From positions 1 through 64,000 of the forward strand of contig NZ_JANHAU010000002.1 of assembly GCF_024464185.1 (NCBI RefSeq): a stretch of DNA of 64,000 nucleotides, written 5' to 3'. The translations under genes were made by a program, and so were the position numbers. This document shows positions 15,601-24,447 of the stretch, one piece after another. How positions within the stretch are numbered: position 1 is the stretch's first letter; each line of letters opens with the position of its first letter. The notes below the pieces were generated by a model. It saw only the letters and a list, made by a program, of their open reading frames with translations. It had not been told where the DNA came from and made no database searches. Origin of the DNA: Haloarchaeobius salinus. GTDB taxonomy: Archaea > Halobacteriota > Halobacteria > Halobacteriales > Natrialbaceae.

Positions 15601-16730
15601 TGGCACGTCCAATCCACTTCGATACGGTTCGCAAGGAGTACCGCACCGCCGGCGCGACCCACGTCGCCGTCGACGACCTCACCCTCTCCATCCCGGAGGG
15701 GTCGTTCACCACGCTCGTCGGCCCCTCGGGCTGTGGCAAGACGACCACGCTCCGGATGATCGCCGGGCTGGAGACGCCGACCTCGGGTCGCCTCTCCTTC
15801 GGCGACGAGGACGTGACCGACCAGTCGCCACAGGAGCGCAACTGCGCGATGGTGTTCCAGTCCATCGCCCTGTACCCCCACATGACCGTCCGGCAGAACA
15901 TCGGCTACGGGCTGAAGGTACAGGGCGTGTCGAAGGAGGTCCGCGACGAGCGCATCGACGAGGCCGCGGAGACCCTCCAGATCACCGAACAGCTGGAGAA
16001 GATGCCCGCCGAGCTGTCGGGCGGCCAGCAACAGCGCGTCGCGCTCGGCTCGGCGTTCGTCCAGGACCCCGACGTGCTCCTGCTCGACGAGCCGATGAGC
16101 GACCTCGACGCGAAGCTCAAGGCCGAGCTCCGTGTCGAGGTCCAGCGGCTCCACCAGGAGCTCGACGCCACCGTCGTCTACGTCACCCACGACCAGACGG
16201 AGGCGATGACGATGAGCGACCAGGTCATCCTGCTGAACGACGGTCGGCTGGAGCAGTTCGCGCCCCCGGGAGAGCTGTTCGACGACCCCGTCTCGGCGTA
16301 CGTCGCCGAGTTCATCGGCACGCCGTCGACCAACCTCCTGCCCGCGACCGTCGAACGGACCGACGAGGGGCTCGTCCTCGCCGGCGATGGCTTCGCCGTC
16401 GCCGCGCCCGAGGACCAGTTCGCCGACCGCGTCGGCGAGGCGGTCACGCTGGGCATCCGCCCGCAGTACCTCTCGCCCGACGGCGGCACCTACGAGCTGC
16501 GCATCGTCGCGGAGGTCGTCGAACAGCTCGGCACGGAGTTCGTCGTCCACGGCCACACACCCGACGGTACGGCGGTCGACGCCGTCTCGGCCGCGTTCGG
16601 CGACGTCGCACACGACGACGAGTTCGTCGTCGGCTTCGACCCCGCGGACCTGTTCGTCTTCGGCGACGACGGCCGGACCATCTGCCACGGCGACGCGTTC
16701 CCGAGCGAGCGGCCCTCACAGCCCCAGTGA
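15600..16730 (+). CDS. Sugar ABC transporter ATPase, UgpC/MalK type
   Basis: A 376-residue ATPase. Walker A GPSGCGKTT is near residue 41, the signature LSGGQQQRVALGSAF follows, then Walker B VLLLDEP, the D-loop SDLDAKL and the H-loop YVTHDQ. The C-terminal TOBE/OB region from about residue 240 is the regulatory domain of MalK-like ATPases. The position after the signature reads GSAF where GRAL/GRAI is usual. The ATG overlaps the permease stop. It completes the four-gene importer. Confidence 0.93.
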   Translation: MARPIHFDTVRKEYRTAGATHVAVDDLTLSIPEGSFTTLVGPSGCGKTTTLRMIAGLETPTSGRLSFGDEDVTDQSPQERNCAMVFQSIALYPHMTVRQNIGYGLKVQGVSKEVRDERIDEAAETLQITEQLEKMPAELSGGQQQRVALGSAFVQDPDVLLLDEPMSDLDAKLKAELRVEVQRLHQELDATVVYVTHDQTEAMTMSDQVILLNDGRLEQFAPPGELFDDPVSAYVAEFIGTPSTNLLPATVERTDEGLVLAGDGFAVAAPEDQFADRVGEAVTLGIRPQYLSPDGGTYELRIVAEVVEQLGTEFVVHGHTPDGTAVDAVSAAFGDVAHDDEFVVGFDPADLFVFGDDGRTICHGDAFPSERPSQPQ

Positions 16731-16769
16731 CACCACCGGTACAGTCTCCCAACCCACCTTACAACCACG

Positions 16770-18104
16770 ATGACGAACGAACCCAATCCCCCTGCAGAGA
16801 GCGCGTCGGCCGACGAACGAGGTCAGCGGACCGAGCGTCGCCACAGCACAGCCGAGCAGCCACCCCCCGGTCACCGCCTCCGGGCCGACGGCGGCCGCGT
16901 CGCCCCCGGCCTGTTGCCGGGTGAGGACGGCCGCCCGCTGTCGGGCGTGACGGTGCTCGAACTCGGGCACATCATCGCCGGCCCGTTCTGCTCGATGGTG
17001 CTCGCCGACCTCGGCGCGGAGGTCATCAAGGTCGAATCACCGGGACGGGGCGACGCCGTCCGCGATTCGAGCCCCATCGGCAACAGCTCGTTCAACTACG
17101 TCAACCGGAACAAGCTCGGCGTCGCGCTCGACCTGAAATCCGAGGATGGGCGGGCCATCTTCTACGAGCTGGTCGAGGAGGCCGACGTGCTCGTCGAGAA
17201 CTTCGCGGCCGGCACCGCGGACCGCCTCGGCGTCGGCTACGAGGACCTATCCGCGGTGAACGACGAGCTCGTCTACTGCTCCATCAAGGGGTTCAACCCC
17301 GGGCCGTACGAGTCGTTCCCCGCGCTCGACCCCGTCGCCGAGGCGCTCTCGGGCGTGATGAGCGTGACGGGCCACCCCGGCCAGCCGCCCGTGCGCTCGG
17401 GCACCAGCCTCTCGGACATGGTCGCGTCGCTGTACGCCGCGGTGACCGTCCTCGGCGCGGTGCGCCAGCGCGACGCGACCGGCGAGGGCCAGCACGTCAC
17501 CGTGCCGCTGTTCGAGAGCACGGTCGCCCTGATGGGCTACTGGCTCGCGTACACCCAGGCGTACGACGACGTGCCCGAGCCGATGGGCGCGAGCCACCCC
17601 GGCTGGGCCCCCTACGACGTCTTCCAGTCCGCCGACGACGAGTGGGTGTTCATCGGGCCGTCCTCGGACCGCGCGTGGCGGCGGTTCTGCGACGCGCTCG
17701 ACCTCGACCTCGCGGACGACGAGCGCTTCGCCGAACTCGCCGACCGGCTCGACAACCGTACGGTGCTCCACGCCATCGTCGAGGCACGGTGCGAGGAGCT
17801 CCCGGCCGAGGAGATCGTCTCGCGACTGCAGGCGGCGAGCGTCCCCGTCGCCCCGGTGAACGACACCCGCGACGTCTGTGCCGACCCGCACCTCCACGAG
17901 ACGGACGCGCTCGCCGAGGTCCGCGCGACGGAGGGCGACGGGGGCCGCATCGCGACGCCCCGGTTCCCCGCGCGGGCGACCGGCTTCGACCGCGTCGAGT
18001 CCACCGACCCGCCCGAACTCGGCGAGGACACCACGGCGGTCCTCGACGCGCTCGGCTACGACGACGAGGCGGTCGACCGACTCCGCGAGGAGGGCGTCAT
18101 ATGA
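16770..18104 (+). CDS. Family III CoA-transferase (CaiB/BaiF type)
   Basis: A 444-residue enzyme that moves CoA between carboxylic acids. After a disordered acidic/basic N-terminus of about 55 residues comes the family start LSGVTVLELGHIIAGPFCSM, with the ADLGAEVIKVE block. The catalytic Asp is probably the one in GTSLSDMVASLYAAV. It lies 39 bases downstream of the sugar importer operon and overlaps the next gene by 3 bases, so it probably acts with that gene. Haloarchaeal members include mesaconyl-CoA C1-C4 CoA-transferase. The substrate here is not determined. Confidence 0.85.
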   Translation: MTNEPNPPAESASADERGQRTERRHSTAEQPPPGHRLRADGGRVAPGLLPGEDGRPLSGVTVLELGHIIAGPFCSMVLADLGAEVIKVESPGRGDAVRDSSPIGNSSFNYVNRNKLGVALDLKSEDGRAIFYELVEEADVLVENFAAGTADRLGVGYEDLSAVNDELVYCSIKGFNPGPYESFPALDPVAEALSGVMSVTGHPGQPPVRSGTSLSDMVASLYAAVTVLGAVRQRDATGEGQHVTVPLFESTVALMGYWLAYTQAYDDVPEPMGASHPGWAPYDVFQSADDEWVFIGPSSDRAWRRFCDALDLDLADDERFAELADRLDNRTVLHAIVEARCEELPAEEIVSRLQAASVPVAPVNDTRDVCADPHLHETDALAEVRATEGDGGRIATPRFPARATGFDRVESTDPPELGEDTTAVLDALGYDDEAVDRLREEGVI

Positions 18105-19177
18105 AGCTGCTCGACCTCACGTTGCGCGAGGGCGAACAGCGTCCCGGCGTCGAGTACACCGTCGACCAGAAGGTCGCGGCCGCCCGCGAACTCGACGCGC
18201 TCGGCGTCGACTACATCCAGGTCGGCTTCCCCGTCGCCGACGACCGCACGAGGCGCGTCTGCGAGCGGGTCGACCTCGACGCGAAGACGACCGGCATCGC
18301 CCGTGCGGTGCCGGCCGACGTGGACGCCGCCATCGACGCCGGCGTCGACGTCGTCAACCTGTTCGCGCCGACGAGCGACCGCCAGCTCGAACACGTCCTC
18401 GGGAGATCCCGCGAGGAGCTCCTCGACACGGTCGTCACGGTCGCCGACCGCGCCCGCGACCACGGCGTCGAGGTCCACTTCGACGCGATGGACGGCTTCC
18501 GGACCGACCCGGCCGACCTCGACGCGCTGTTCGACGCCATCGACGCCGAGCTGTACACCATGGCCGACACCGTCGGCGGCCGGACGCCCGCTGGTGTCGT
18601 CGACCACCTCGAAGCCATAGAGACGAGCCTCGACGACCTCGGCGTCCACTTCCACGACGACCTCGGGGTCGCCACCGCGAACACGCTCGCGGCCGCACGC
18701 CTCGGCGTCGCCCGTGCCGACGTGTCGGTCGCCGGCCTCGGCGAACGCGCGGGCAACGCCGTGCTCGAGGAGGTCGTCGCCGCAGCCGTCGTCGGCGACG
18801 AGCCGTTCACCCTCGACGTGGACGAGCGCCGACTGCTCCCGACTGCACGGGCCGTCCTCGACGCGCTCGACGAGGACGTCGAGCCCGCCAAGGCGCTGCT
18901 CGGCGACGAGGTGTTCGCCCACGAGTCCGGGCTCCACACCGCCGCGATGCTCGACGACCCGGCCACGTTCGAGCCGTTCGACCCCGCCCGATTCGGTGGC
19001 CAGCGCCGGCTCCTGTTCGGGAGCGCGACCGGCACGGGGGCCGCTCGTCGGCTCCTCGAACGCGCCGGCAGGGAGCCGACCGAGGAGCGCGTCGGCGCAC
19101 TGCTCGACCGGCTCGACGACGTCGAGGAGGAACTGTCGCTGGAGGCGGCGGTGGCGCTGGCCGGCGAGGTGGCGTGA
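18101..19177 (+). CDS. LeuA/homocitrate-synthase-family enzyme
   Basis: A 358-residue alpha-isopropylmalate/homocitrate synthase-type Claisen-condensing enzyme. It has LTLREGEQRPGVEY at the N-terminus (usual LRDGEQ, with Glu replacing the Asp next to the metal site), the metal pair in VHFHDDLG, and GLGERAGNAVLEEVVAAA. A FAHESGLHTAAML block with a FEPFDPARFGG tail excludes HMG-CoA lyase, which lacks these. No LeuA regulatory domain is present. It is translationally coupled to the CoA-transferase (ATGA overlap), which suggests successive steps on one organic acid. Citramalate, homocitrate and isopropylmalate are all possible products. Confidence 0.75.
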   Translation: MKLLDLTLREGEQRPGVEYTVDQKVAAARELDALGVDYIQVGFPVADDRTRRVCERVDLDAKTTGIARAVPADVDAAIDAGVDVVNLFAPTSDRQLEHVLGRSREELLDTVVTVADRARDHGVEVHFDAMDGFRTDPADLDALFDAIDAELYTMADTVGGRTPAGVVDHLEAIETSLDDLGVHFHDDLGVATANTLAAARLGVARADVSVAGLGERAGNAVLEEVVAAAVVGDEPFTLDVDERRLLPTARAVLDALDEDVEPAKALLGDEVFAHESGLHTAAMLDDPATFEPFDPARFGGQRRLLFGSATGTGAARRLLERAGREPTEERVGALLDRLDDVEEELSLEAAVALAGEVA

Positions 19178-19306
19178 CGACGCTCGCCCGTTCGCTGTTC
19201 TCGCGGGCGGAACTGCCGGGCGGTGTGGATGCGTATCCACCACTGGTTGTTCGCCCGGCTGAGCCCGGTGTCAGAAGAGCGGGCTGAACGGCGCGAGACG
19301 GACCGT

Positions 19307-20146
19307 TCAGGCTCGGAACCGCATCTCGATCCCGTCTGGTCCTGTGACGGCGATCCCGTCGTCAGTCCCGGTGACCGTGTACCGACCCTCCGCGACTCGA
19401 TCCTGGACCGCGTCCAGTGCGTCCGCGTCGGGAAGGACCACCTCGAACCAGGACAGTCCCCTGCCGTCGACTGGTCTGGACCGGTGGTGCCACGTGTTCG
19501 CCCCGAGGTGGTGGTGGTATCCGCCGGCAGAGACGAAGGATGCGGCCGGTACCTCCGTTTGCACCTCGAACCCGACGCGATCCACGTAGAACGCTCTGAA
19601 CTCCTCGAGTGAGGATACCTCGAGGTGGACGTGTCCCACATCCGTCCCAGCAGGGAGTCCCGATTCGCCAGCGGCAGCGGCTCTCAGCGGTTCGAGATCG
19701 AGGGAATACGTGCCCATACGGATGGTCCCGTCGTCGCCGCGAGGCCACTCCTCGCGCGGGTAATCCCGGTAGATCTCGATTCCGTTCCCCTCCGGGTCAG
19801 TCAGGTACAGTGCCTCGCTCACGCCGTGGTCGGATGCGCCACCGAGCTGCCAGCGCTCACGAACACGTGCCAACGCGTCACCCAGCGCTTCACGAGAGGG
19901 GACTCTGAACGCGTTGTGAAAGAGCCCCGCCCCCGACCGGTGTCGACCGAGCGCATCCGGGTCGTGCTCCAGCACGAGCAGCGGGGTCTCCTCGACACCG
20001 AGGACCGCGGTCGTGTCGGAGCGACCGAGCACGGTGAGCCCGACGATATCCTGGTAGAAGTCGGCCATCTCCGTGAGCTTCGACACCGTGAGTGCAGTCC
20101 GTCCGATACGGGTCTCCGGGGGCAGTGTCTCTCCGTTCGAGTGCAT
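19307..20146 (-). CDS. VOC-family dioxygenase-like protein (CatE type)
   Basis: A 279-residue two-module vicinal-oxygen-chelate protein. The N-module begins RIGRTALTVSKLTEMADFY and includes LYLTDPEGNGIEIYRD. The C-module begins VGHVHLEVSSLEEFRAFY and includes GYHHHLGANTWHH, with the metal-binding His/Glu pattern of catechol-2,3-dioxygenase and CatE. The ATG at 20146 (MHSNGETLPPETRIG) gives the usual N-terminus. An ATG at 20191 overlaps the stop of a 19-codon upstream ORF and is an alternative. It is divergent from a broken HxlR gene. In bacteria this pairing senses quinone or aldehyde stress. Confidence 0.8.
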   Translation of the reverse strand: MHSNGETLPPETRIGRTALTVSKLTEMADFYQDIVGLTVLGRSDTTAVLGVEETPLLVLEHDPDALGRHRSGAGLFHNAFRVPSREALGDALARVRERWQLGGASDHGVSEALYLTDPEGNGIEIYRDYPREEWPRGDDGTIRMGTYSLDLEPLRAAAAGESGLPAGTDVGHVHLEVSSLEEFRAFYVDRVGFEVQTEVPAASFVSAGGYHHHLGANTWHHRSRPVDGRGLSWFEVVLPDADALDAVQDRVAEGRYTVTGTDDGIAVTGPDGIEMRFRA

Positions 20147-20190
20147 GGTCGACCGATGTGACGTGTTCGCCGCGTTCGCTCGCCGCTCCA

Positions 20191-20250
20191 TCAGACCGCC
20201 GCCTCCGGCTGGTCGTCGGTCACAGGCACCGTCGCGTGCTGTCGTTCCAT
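20191..20250 (-). CDS. Possible 19-codon leader ORF of the VOC gene
   Basis: MERQHATVPVTDDQPEAAV runs from the ATG at 20250 to a TGA that overlaps an ATG in the VOC frame (TGATG at 20189-20193). With the TATA box at 20280-20286 the transcript would begin very close to this ATG. It might couple translation into an extended VOC start. Real expression is uncertain. Confidence 0.3.
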   Translation of the reverse strand: MERQHATVPVTDDQPEAAV

Positions 20251-20254
20251 TACA

Positions 20255-20286
20255 GTATATCGTTTGGAGCCAAACCCACGTATATC
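20255..20286. promoter_or_regulatory. Divergent promoter with palindromic operator
   Basis: A perfect 14-bp palindrome GTTTGGAGCCAAAC (20262-20275) lies between two GTATATC boxes (20255-20261 and 20280-20286). Read on opposite strands, these boxes can serve as TATA elements for the HxlR remnant (+) and the VOC gene (-). The palindrome would then lie between TATA and transcription start on both sides, an ideal repressor position. HxlR/YodB-type regulators bind such short inverted repeats. Confidence 0.65.
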
Positions 20287-20312
20287 TCAGGCGACAGTAG
20301 TGTGACCAGGTA

Positions 20313-20470
20313 ATGCCCACCCAACCACCGGCGGCAGATGGCACGGACCAGTCCGATGTGGAACGGCGTACGGCGGACGCCTGTAACGGAGTTGGGCGGT
20401 GGAGGCGGTGGGGTCGAAGTGGAAGCCCGTCGTCCTTACCGACTCGCGACACGGTGACCGAGTGCACCGA
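20313..20470 (+). pseudogene. Broken HxlR-family regulator
   Basis: The ATG at 20313 opens MPTQPPAADGTDQSDVERRT then DACNGV, like the opening of haloarchaeal HxlR (DUF24) regulators. At about 20395 the match moves to another frame, which reads VEAVGSKWKPVVLTDSRHGD (from 20399), the conserved HxlR helix. Homology is then lost before the winged helix is complete. This is a frameshifted and truncated remnant. It is divergent from the VOC gene and shares the palindromic operator. The fragment boundaries are approximate. Confidence 0.55.
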
Positions 20471-20503
20471 CCCGTCCCTCACATAATCACAACCCGGTCC
20501 ACT

Positions 20504-21517
20504 GTGAAGACTGACGACTTGAAACGTTCGCGTGCCCCATCCCTCTGGAAGATGGCTGCTGGAAGTACCGGCGTCGTGATCGCGGCACTGTTCGCTAACG
20601 CCGGTATCACGGTGCTGAAATTCGGCGGGTTCTTGCTGACCGGGAGTCCAGCGATGCTCGCCGAGACCTACCACTCCATCTCCGACACGGGCAATCAGGT
20701 CCTGCTTCTGGTCGGGATCAGAGGCAGCAAACAGCAGGCGACCAGAGCCCACCCCTTCGGTCACGGGAAGACCCAGTTCTTCTACGCGTTCCTCGTCTCG
20801 GTGCTGCTCTTCGGGGCCGCAGGGTGGAAGAGCCTCACGCACGGTGTCGCGGAACTGCGCGCCGGCGGGCACGAGATCGAAACTGGCTCCGCGCAGTTTC
20901 TCGGGGTCACGATCGATCTGCAGGCACCGGTGGACCCGTTCTACATCGTGGTCGCCATCCTGCTCGGAGCGGTCGTCTTCGAGGTGTACGCCCTCTCGAA
21001 GGCGAACGCCGAACTGCGACGCCAGATGGAGGTCTACGACTGGTCGGGCTATCGCCAGGCGTTTAGCCATACGAGCGACATCACGACGCTGACTGCCTTC
21101 ACGGAGGATGCGGTCGCACTGCTGGGGCTCCTCACCGCGCTCTTCGGGATCGTTGCGACACGTATCACCGGGAACCCCGCCTACGACGCCGCCGCCGCAG
21201 TCGTGATCGGAGTTCTCCTCATGACGTTCGCGGTGGCACTGGCGATCGAGAACAAGCGGCTCATCATCGGCGAGAGTCTCCCCGCGGACGTCGAGCGGGA
21301 GCTGCGCACGGCCGTCGAGTCCCACGCGGGCGTCGTCCATCTCGATGACTTCCGGACGATGTTCATCGGGACCGGGAAGGTACTCGTCACGGCGGACGTG
21401 AGCTTCGACCCGGAGCTCGTGACCGGCGACATCGACGAGGCTGTCCAGCAGATCGAGCAGGCACTGTCCGACGTCGACGGTCGAGTGAAGCTGGTGTACA
21501 TCGAGCCGGAGCTGTGA
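20504..21517 (+). CDS. Cation diffusion facilitator (CDF) transporter
   Basis: A 337-residue CDF-family metal/proton antiporter. Membrane segments begin at MAAGSTGVVIAALFANAGIT. The first metal motif HSISDTGNQ (HxxxD in TM2) is present, and the TM5 site reads FTEDAVALLG with Thr/Glu-Asp rather than HxxxD, so metal selectivity may differ from the zinc exporters. The HPFGHGKTQ loop is typical. The C-terminal about 80 residues form the cytoplasmic ferredoxin-like domain. The start is uncertain: GTG at 20504 (VKTDDLKRSR) or ATG at 20552. Upstream in-frame sequence belongs to the HxlR remnant. Confidence 0.85.
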   Translation: MKTDDLKRSRAPSLWKMAAGSTGVVIAALFANAGITVLKFGGFLLTGSPAMLAETYHSISDTGNQVLLLVGIRGSKQQATRAHPFGHGKTQFFYAFLVSVLLFGAAGWKSLTHGVAELRAGGHEIETGSAQFLGVTIDLQAPVDPFYIVVAILLGAVVFEVYALSKANAELRRQMEVYDWSGYRQAFSHTSDITTLTAFTEDAVALLGLLTALFGIVATRITGNPAYDAAAAVVIGVLLMTFAVALAIENKRLIIGESLPADVERELRTAVESHAGVVHLDDFRTMFIGTGKVLVTADVSFDPELVTGDIDEAVQQIEQALSDVDGRVKLVYIEPEL

Positions 21518-21622
21518 CCGTATTCCGCCACACGAGCGCGTGCACTGGCTCCCCGACGTCACACTGACGGACGTGCTGGGTTCCTGAGTACGCGCCCCCG
21601 TCTCTCGCACTTCGTCTGACTG

Positions 21623-22396
21623 CTAGTCCGCGACGCACCGCGCGACCACCCTGAGCCTGCGGTAGTCCGCCGTCCACGTCCCGTCCGAGAACAGCTCGTC
21701 GCGGAGCCGGTCCTCGACCGTCGAAACCAGCGCCTCGCGCTCGTCCTCTGGAACCGGCCCGAGCAACCCGTCGCCGAACATCCCGAGCCACCCGGCCAGC
21801 CCTGCCTCGCCGTCGTCGAGTTCGGTCGGCCGGTCGAACAGGGTCGCGTATCGCACCTCGAAGCCGTGGGTCTCCAGCAGACTCGCGTACTCGCCGACGC
21901 TCGGGAAGTACCACGGGTTCTCGACCTCGTAGCTCCGCTCGGCTGCCACATCCTCGACCGCGCCGACGATGGACGCGACGTTGCCAGCCCCGCCGAGTTC
22001 GGCGACGAACCGGCCACCGGGGCGGAGCGCGTCGGCGACGGAGTCGAGCACCGCGTCCTGCTCGTGGATCCAGTGCAGCGCCGCGTTCGAGAACACCGCG
22101 TCGAACGGCTCCCGGAAGGCGAACTGCCGGGCGTCCCCCTGCACGAACCGCAGGTCGGGGTAGCTGCGGGCGGCCTCGCCGACCATCGCCCGGTCGGCGT
22201 CGAGGCCCACCACGGCCGCACCCGACTCGGCGATGCTGGCGGTCAGGTGGCCGGTGCCACAGCCGAGGTCGAGCACTCGCTCGCCCGGTTCGGGGTCGAG
22301 CAGGTCGACGACGCCCTCGCCGTACTCGAAGACGAACGCGTGCCCGCCGTCGTAGTCGTCGGCCGACCACTCGTTCCCGTCGTCTCGCTGGCTCAT
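21623..22396 (-). CDS. Class I SAM-dependent methyltransferase
   Basis: A 257-residue methyltransferase with motif I VLDLGCGTGHLT, acidic motif II GLDADRAMV, and motif post-II FVQGDARQFAF / FDAVFSNAALHWI. This last block resembles trans-aconitate 2-methyltransferase (Tam-like) proteins. The substrate cannot be assigned. It is encoded alone and divergent from the hydrolase at 22523. Confidence 0.85.
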   Translation of the reverse strand: MSQRDDGNEWSADDYDGGHAFVFEYGEGVVDLLDPEPGERVLDLGCGTGHLTASIAESGAAVVGLDADRAMVGEAARSYPDLRFVQGDARQFAFREPFDAVFSNAALHWIHEQDAVLDSVADALRPGGRFVAELGGAGNVASIVGAVEDVAAERSYEVENPWYFPSVGEYASLLETHGFEVRYATLFDRPTELDDGEAGLAGWLGMFGDGLLGPVPEDEREALVSTVEDRLRDELFSDGTWTADYRRLRVVARCVAD

Positions 22397-22486
22397 ACGC
22401 TCGCCTGTCGCCCCGTCGGCTTAGTGCTGTCCGGTCCGACAGTCCGGGCGTGTCCGGTGTCGGCGAACCGAAACCGACCGTTAACG

Positions 22487-22500
22487 CAACCGTTTATACT
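22487..22500 (+). promoter_or_regulatory. TATA box of the alpha/beta hydrolase gene
   Basis: AACCGTTTATACTC has a TTTATA core about 30 bases upstream of the ATG at 22523, consistent with a near-leaderless transcript. Confidence 0.55.
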
Positions 22501-22522
22501 CGATTACACGGTGTGTGTTGTC

Positions 22523-23368
22523 ATGACCCGGACCGACGCCTTCGTCACCGTCGACGGCACCGAGGTACACTACACAGACTGGGGCGACGCCGACGACCCG
22601 CTCGTCGTCTGCGTCCACGGGCTCTCGCGCAACGGCCGCGACTTCGACCCGCTGGCGCGCCGGCTCGTGGGCGAGGGATACCGCGTCGTCTGTCCGGACA
22701 TGCCCGGCCGCGGCCTGAGCGAGTGGGCCGACGACCCCGAGACCGAGTACTCGTGGGAGGGGCTGCTCGGCACGCTCCGCGCGTTCTGCGACACGTTCGA
22801 GCGCGAGGAGATCCGCTACGTCGGCACCTCGATGGGCGGCTTGCTCGGGATGCTGCTCGCGGACGACGACGAGGCCGTCACCCTCTCGCACCTCGTCTGC
22901 AACGACATCGGTCCCGTCTTCGTCCACGCCGAGGAGGGCATCGAGCGCATCGTCGACTACCTCACCGACCCGCCCGCGTTCGACACCTACACCGAACTCG
23001 AGGCATGGTACCGGGAGACCTACGGAACGATGAACGCCCAGACCGACGCGGAGTGGCGGCGGTTCACCCTCACGAGCGCACGACGGCGCGACGACGGACG
23101 GGTCACCCGCGACTACGACGAGCGCATCGTCGAGGCGCTGCTCTCGAGCAACGCCGACCCCGAGGCGGCCTGGGGCTACTGGGAGGCGCTCGCCCTGCCG
23201 ACGTTCGTCATCTGGGGACACGAGTCGGACGTGCTCACCGAGCCGACCGTCGAGGAGATGCTCGAGCGACGGCCCGAGACGGAGCTGCTCGAACTCGACT
23301 GCGGGCACCCACCGGGGCTGAACGTCGACGAACAGCTCGACCCCGTCGTCGACTTTCTCGCCGGCTGA
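22523..23368 (+). CDS. Alpha/beta hydrolase
   Basis: A 281-residue serine hydrolase. The oxyanion segment VCVHGLSRNGRDF, nucleophile elbow GTSMGG, an acid in the IWGHESD region and the C-terminal His (LDCGHPPGL) form the expected triad. The substrate is unknown. The similar protein at 43728 is a distant paralogue. The ATG at 22523 follows a TATA box by about 30 bases. Confidence 0.88.
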   Translation: MTRTDAFVTVDGTEVHYTDWGDADDPLVVCVHGLSRNGRDFDPLARRLVGEGYRVVCPDMPGRGLSEWADDPETEYSWEGLLGTLRAFCDTFEREEIRYVGTSMGGLLGMLLADDDEAVTLSHLVCNDIGPVFVHAEEGIERIVDYLTDPPAFDTYTELEAWYRETYGTMNAQTDAEWRRFTLTSARRRDDGRVTRDYDERIVEALLSSNADPEAAWGYWEALALPTFVIWGHESDVLTEPTVEEMLERRPETELLELDCGHPPGLNVDEQLDPVVDFLAG

Positions 23369-23412
23369 GCGGAACACAAGACGTTTACCGGCCGGTCCGT
23401 GAATCTGACACG

Positions 23413-24426
23413 ATGCCCTGCTCCCGCCGTTCCCTCCTCCAGCGTACCGGCGCGGTCGCCGGTCTCGCCGCGACCGCCGGAGCCGGCTGCCTGAGCTTCG
23501 GCTCCGCGAGCGGCTACCGGCTGATCGTCCACGACGTCCCCGATCTCGCCGAGGAGTTCCTCGTCGACGACCCGGTCGCGGTCCGCGCCGAGACCCGTAT
23601 CGACTACGACACCGAGACGAAGCGCGACTGGCTCGCCGAACTGTTCGAGACCGGCAGCGCCACCGCGGTCCAGTGGCCGCTGGTCCGCCCCGACGACTGG
23701 GGGACAGCGACCCGACCGAGGCCGACGTTCCTCCAGCGCGACGAAGCCTACCACGAGGTGACCACGGAGGCGACGCGACAGGTCGAGCGCGAGCGGTGGC
23801 TGTTCGCGGTCCAGCGGACCGACGAGGAACCGCCCGACTCCGCGACCGTCGCGGGCGAGCCGTTCGGACTCGTGGGGCGGGACCGCGAGATACTGCAGGC
23901 CGCCCTCGACGCGGTCTACGCGGACAACGACGGCTTCCTCGGCGAACCAGACATCGACGGCCTCCGCCCGGTCGAGTACCATCAGGATATGGACCCGGAG
24001 GCGAGCGAACTCGTCCCCGAACCACCGTTCGACTACGTCGACTACTCCGGCAGCACCTACCGCGTCGTGGTCGAGGAACGAACCGTGACGGTGCCCGAGC
24101 GGACGTTCGCCGTCGAGCAGGTCGCCACGTCGCGGGACGCGCTCGACTCGTACGTCGAGGAGACCGTCCCCGACGCCCGGTTCGACCGGGACGCGCTCTC
24201 CGACGCCGCCCGCGACGTGCTCGATACCGCCGTCGAGAGCGAGCCCGGCGACCGCTACCACGAGGAGCCGCCGCTCTCGGACGGGCTCTCGACGGTCGTC
24301 GACCGGCTCGGCATCGGCGACGACCTGCAGTCGTACGACAGCTACGACGAACGCGTCGGCTTCCGCAACGCCGTCGCGTCCTACGGCGGCGACTGGTACC
24401 TGTTCGACCTGCTCGTCCTCGCGTGA
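23413..24426 (+). CDS. Tat lipoprotein of unknown function
   Basis: A 337-residue secreted protein. The signal CSRRSLLQRTGAVAGLAATA ends at a lipobox GAGC (Cys near residue 26). The mature part is acidic, with no enzyme motif seen. It begins 44 bases after the hydrolase stop and could be in the same transcript. Confidence 0.75.
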   Translation: MPCSRRSLLQRTGAVAGLAATAGAGCLSFGSASGYRLIVHDVPDLAEEFLVDDPVAVRAETRIDYDTETKRDWLAELFETGSATAVQWPLVRPDDWGTATRPRPTFLQRDEAYHEVTTEATRQVERERWLFAVQRTDEEPPDSATVAGEPFGLVGRDREILQAALDAVYADNDGFLGEPDIDGLRPVEYHQDMDPEASELVPEPPFDYVDYSGSTYRVVVEERTVTVPERTFAVEQVATSRDALDSYVEETVPDARFDRDALSDAARDVLDTAVESEPGDRYHEEPPLSDGLSTVVDRLGIGDDLQSYDSYDERVGFRNAVASYGGDWYLFDLLVLA

Positions 24427-24447
24427 GCGGTCGGCACGACCGCCTGC

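Noticed and set aside
18101-19177. HMG-CoA lyase
   Set aside because: The GERAGNAVLEEVV and HESGLH blocks belong to the LeuA/homocitrate synthase side of the family; the HMG-CoA lyase Cys loop is absent.
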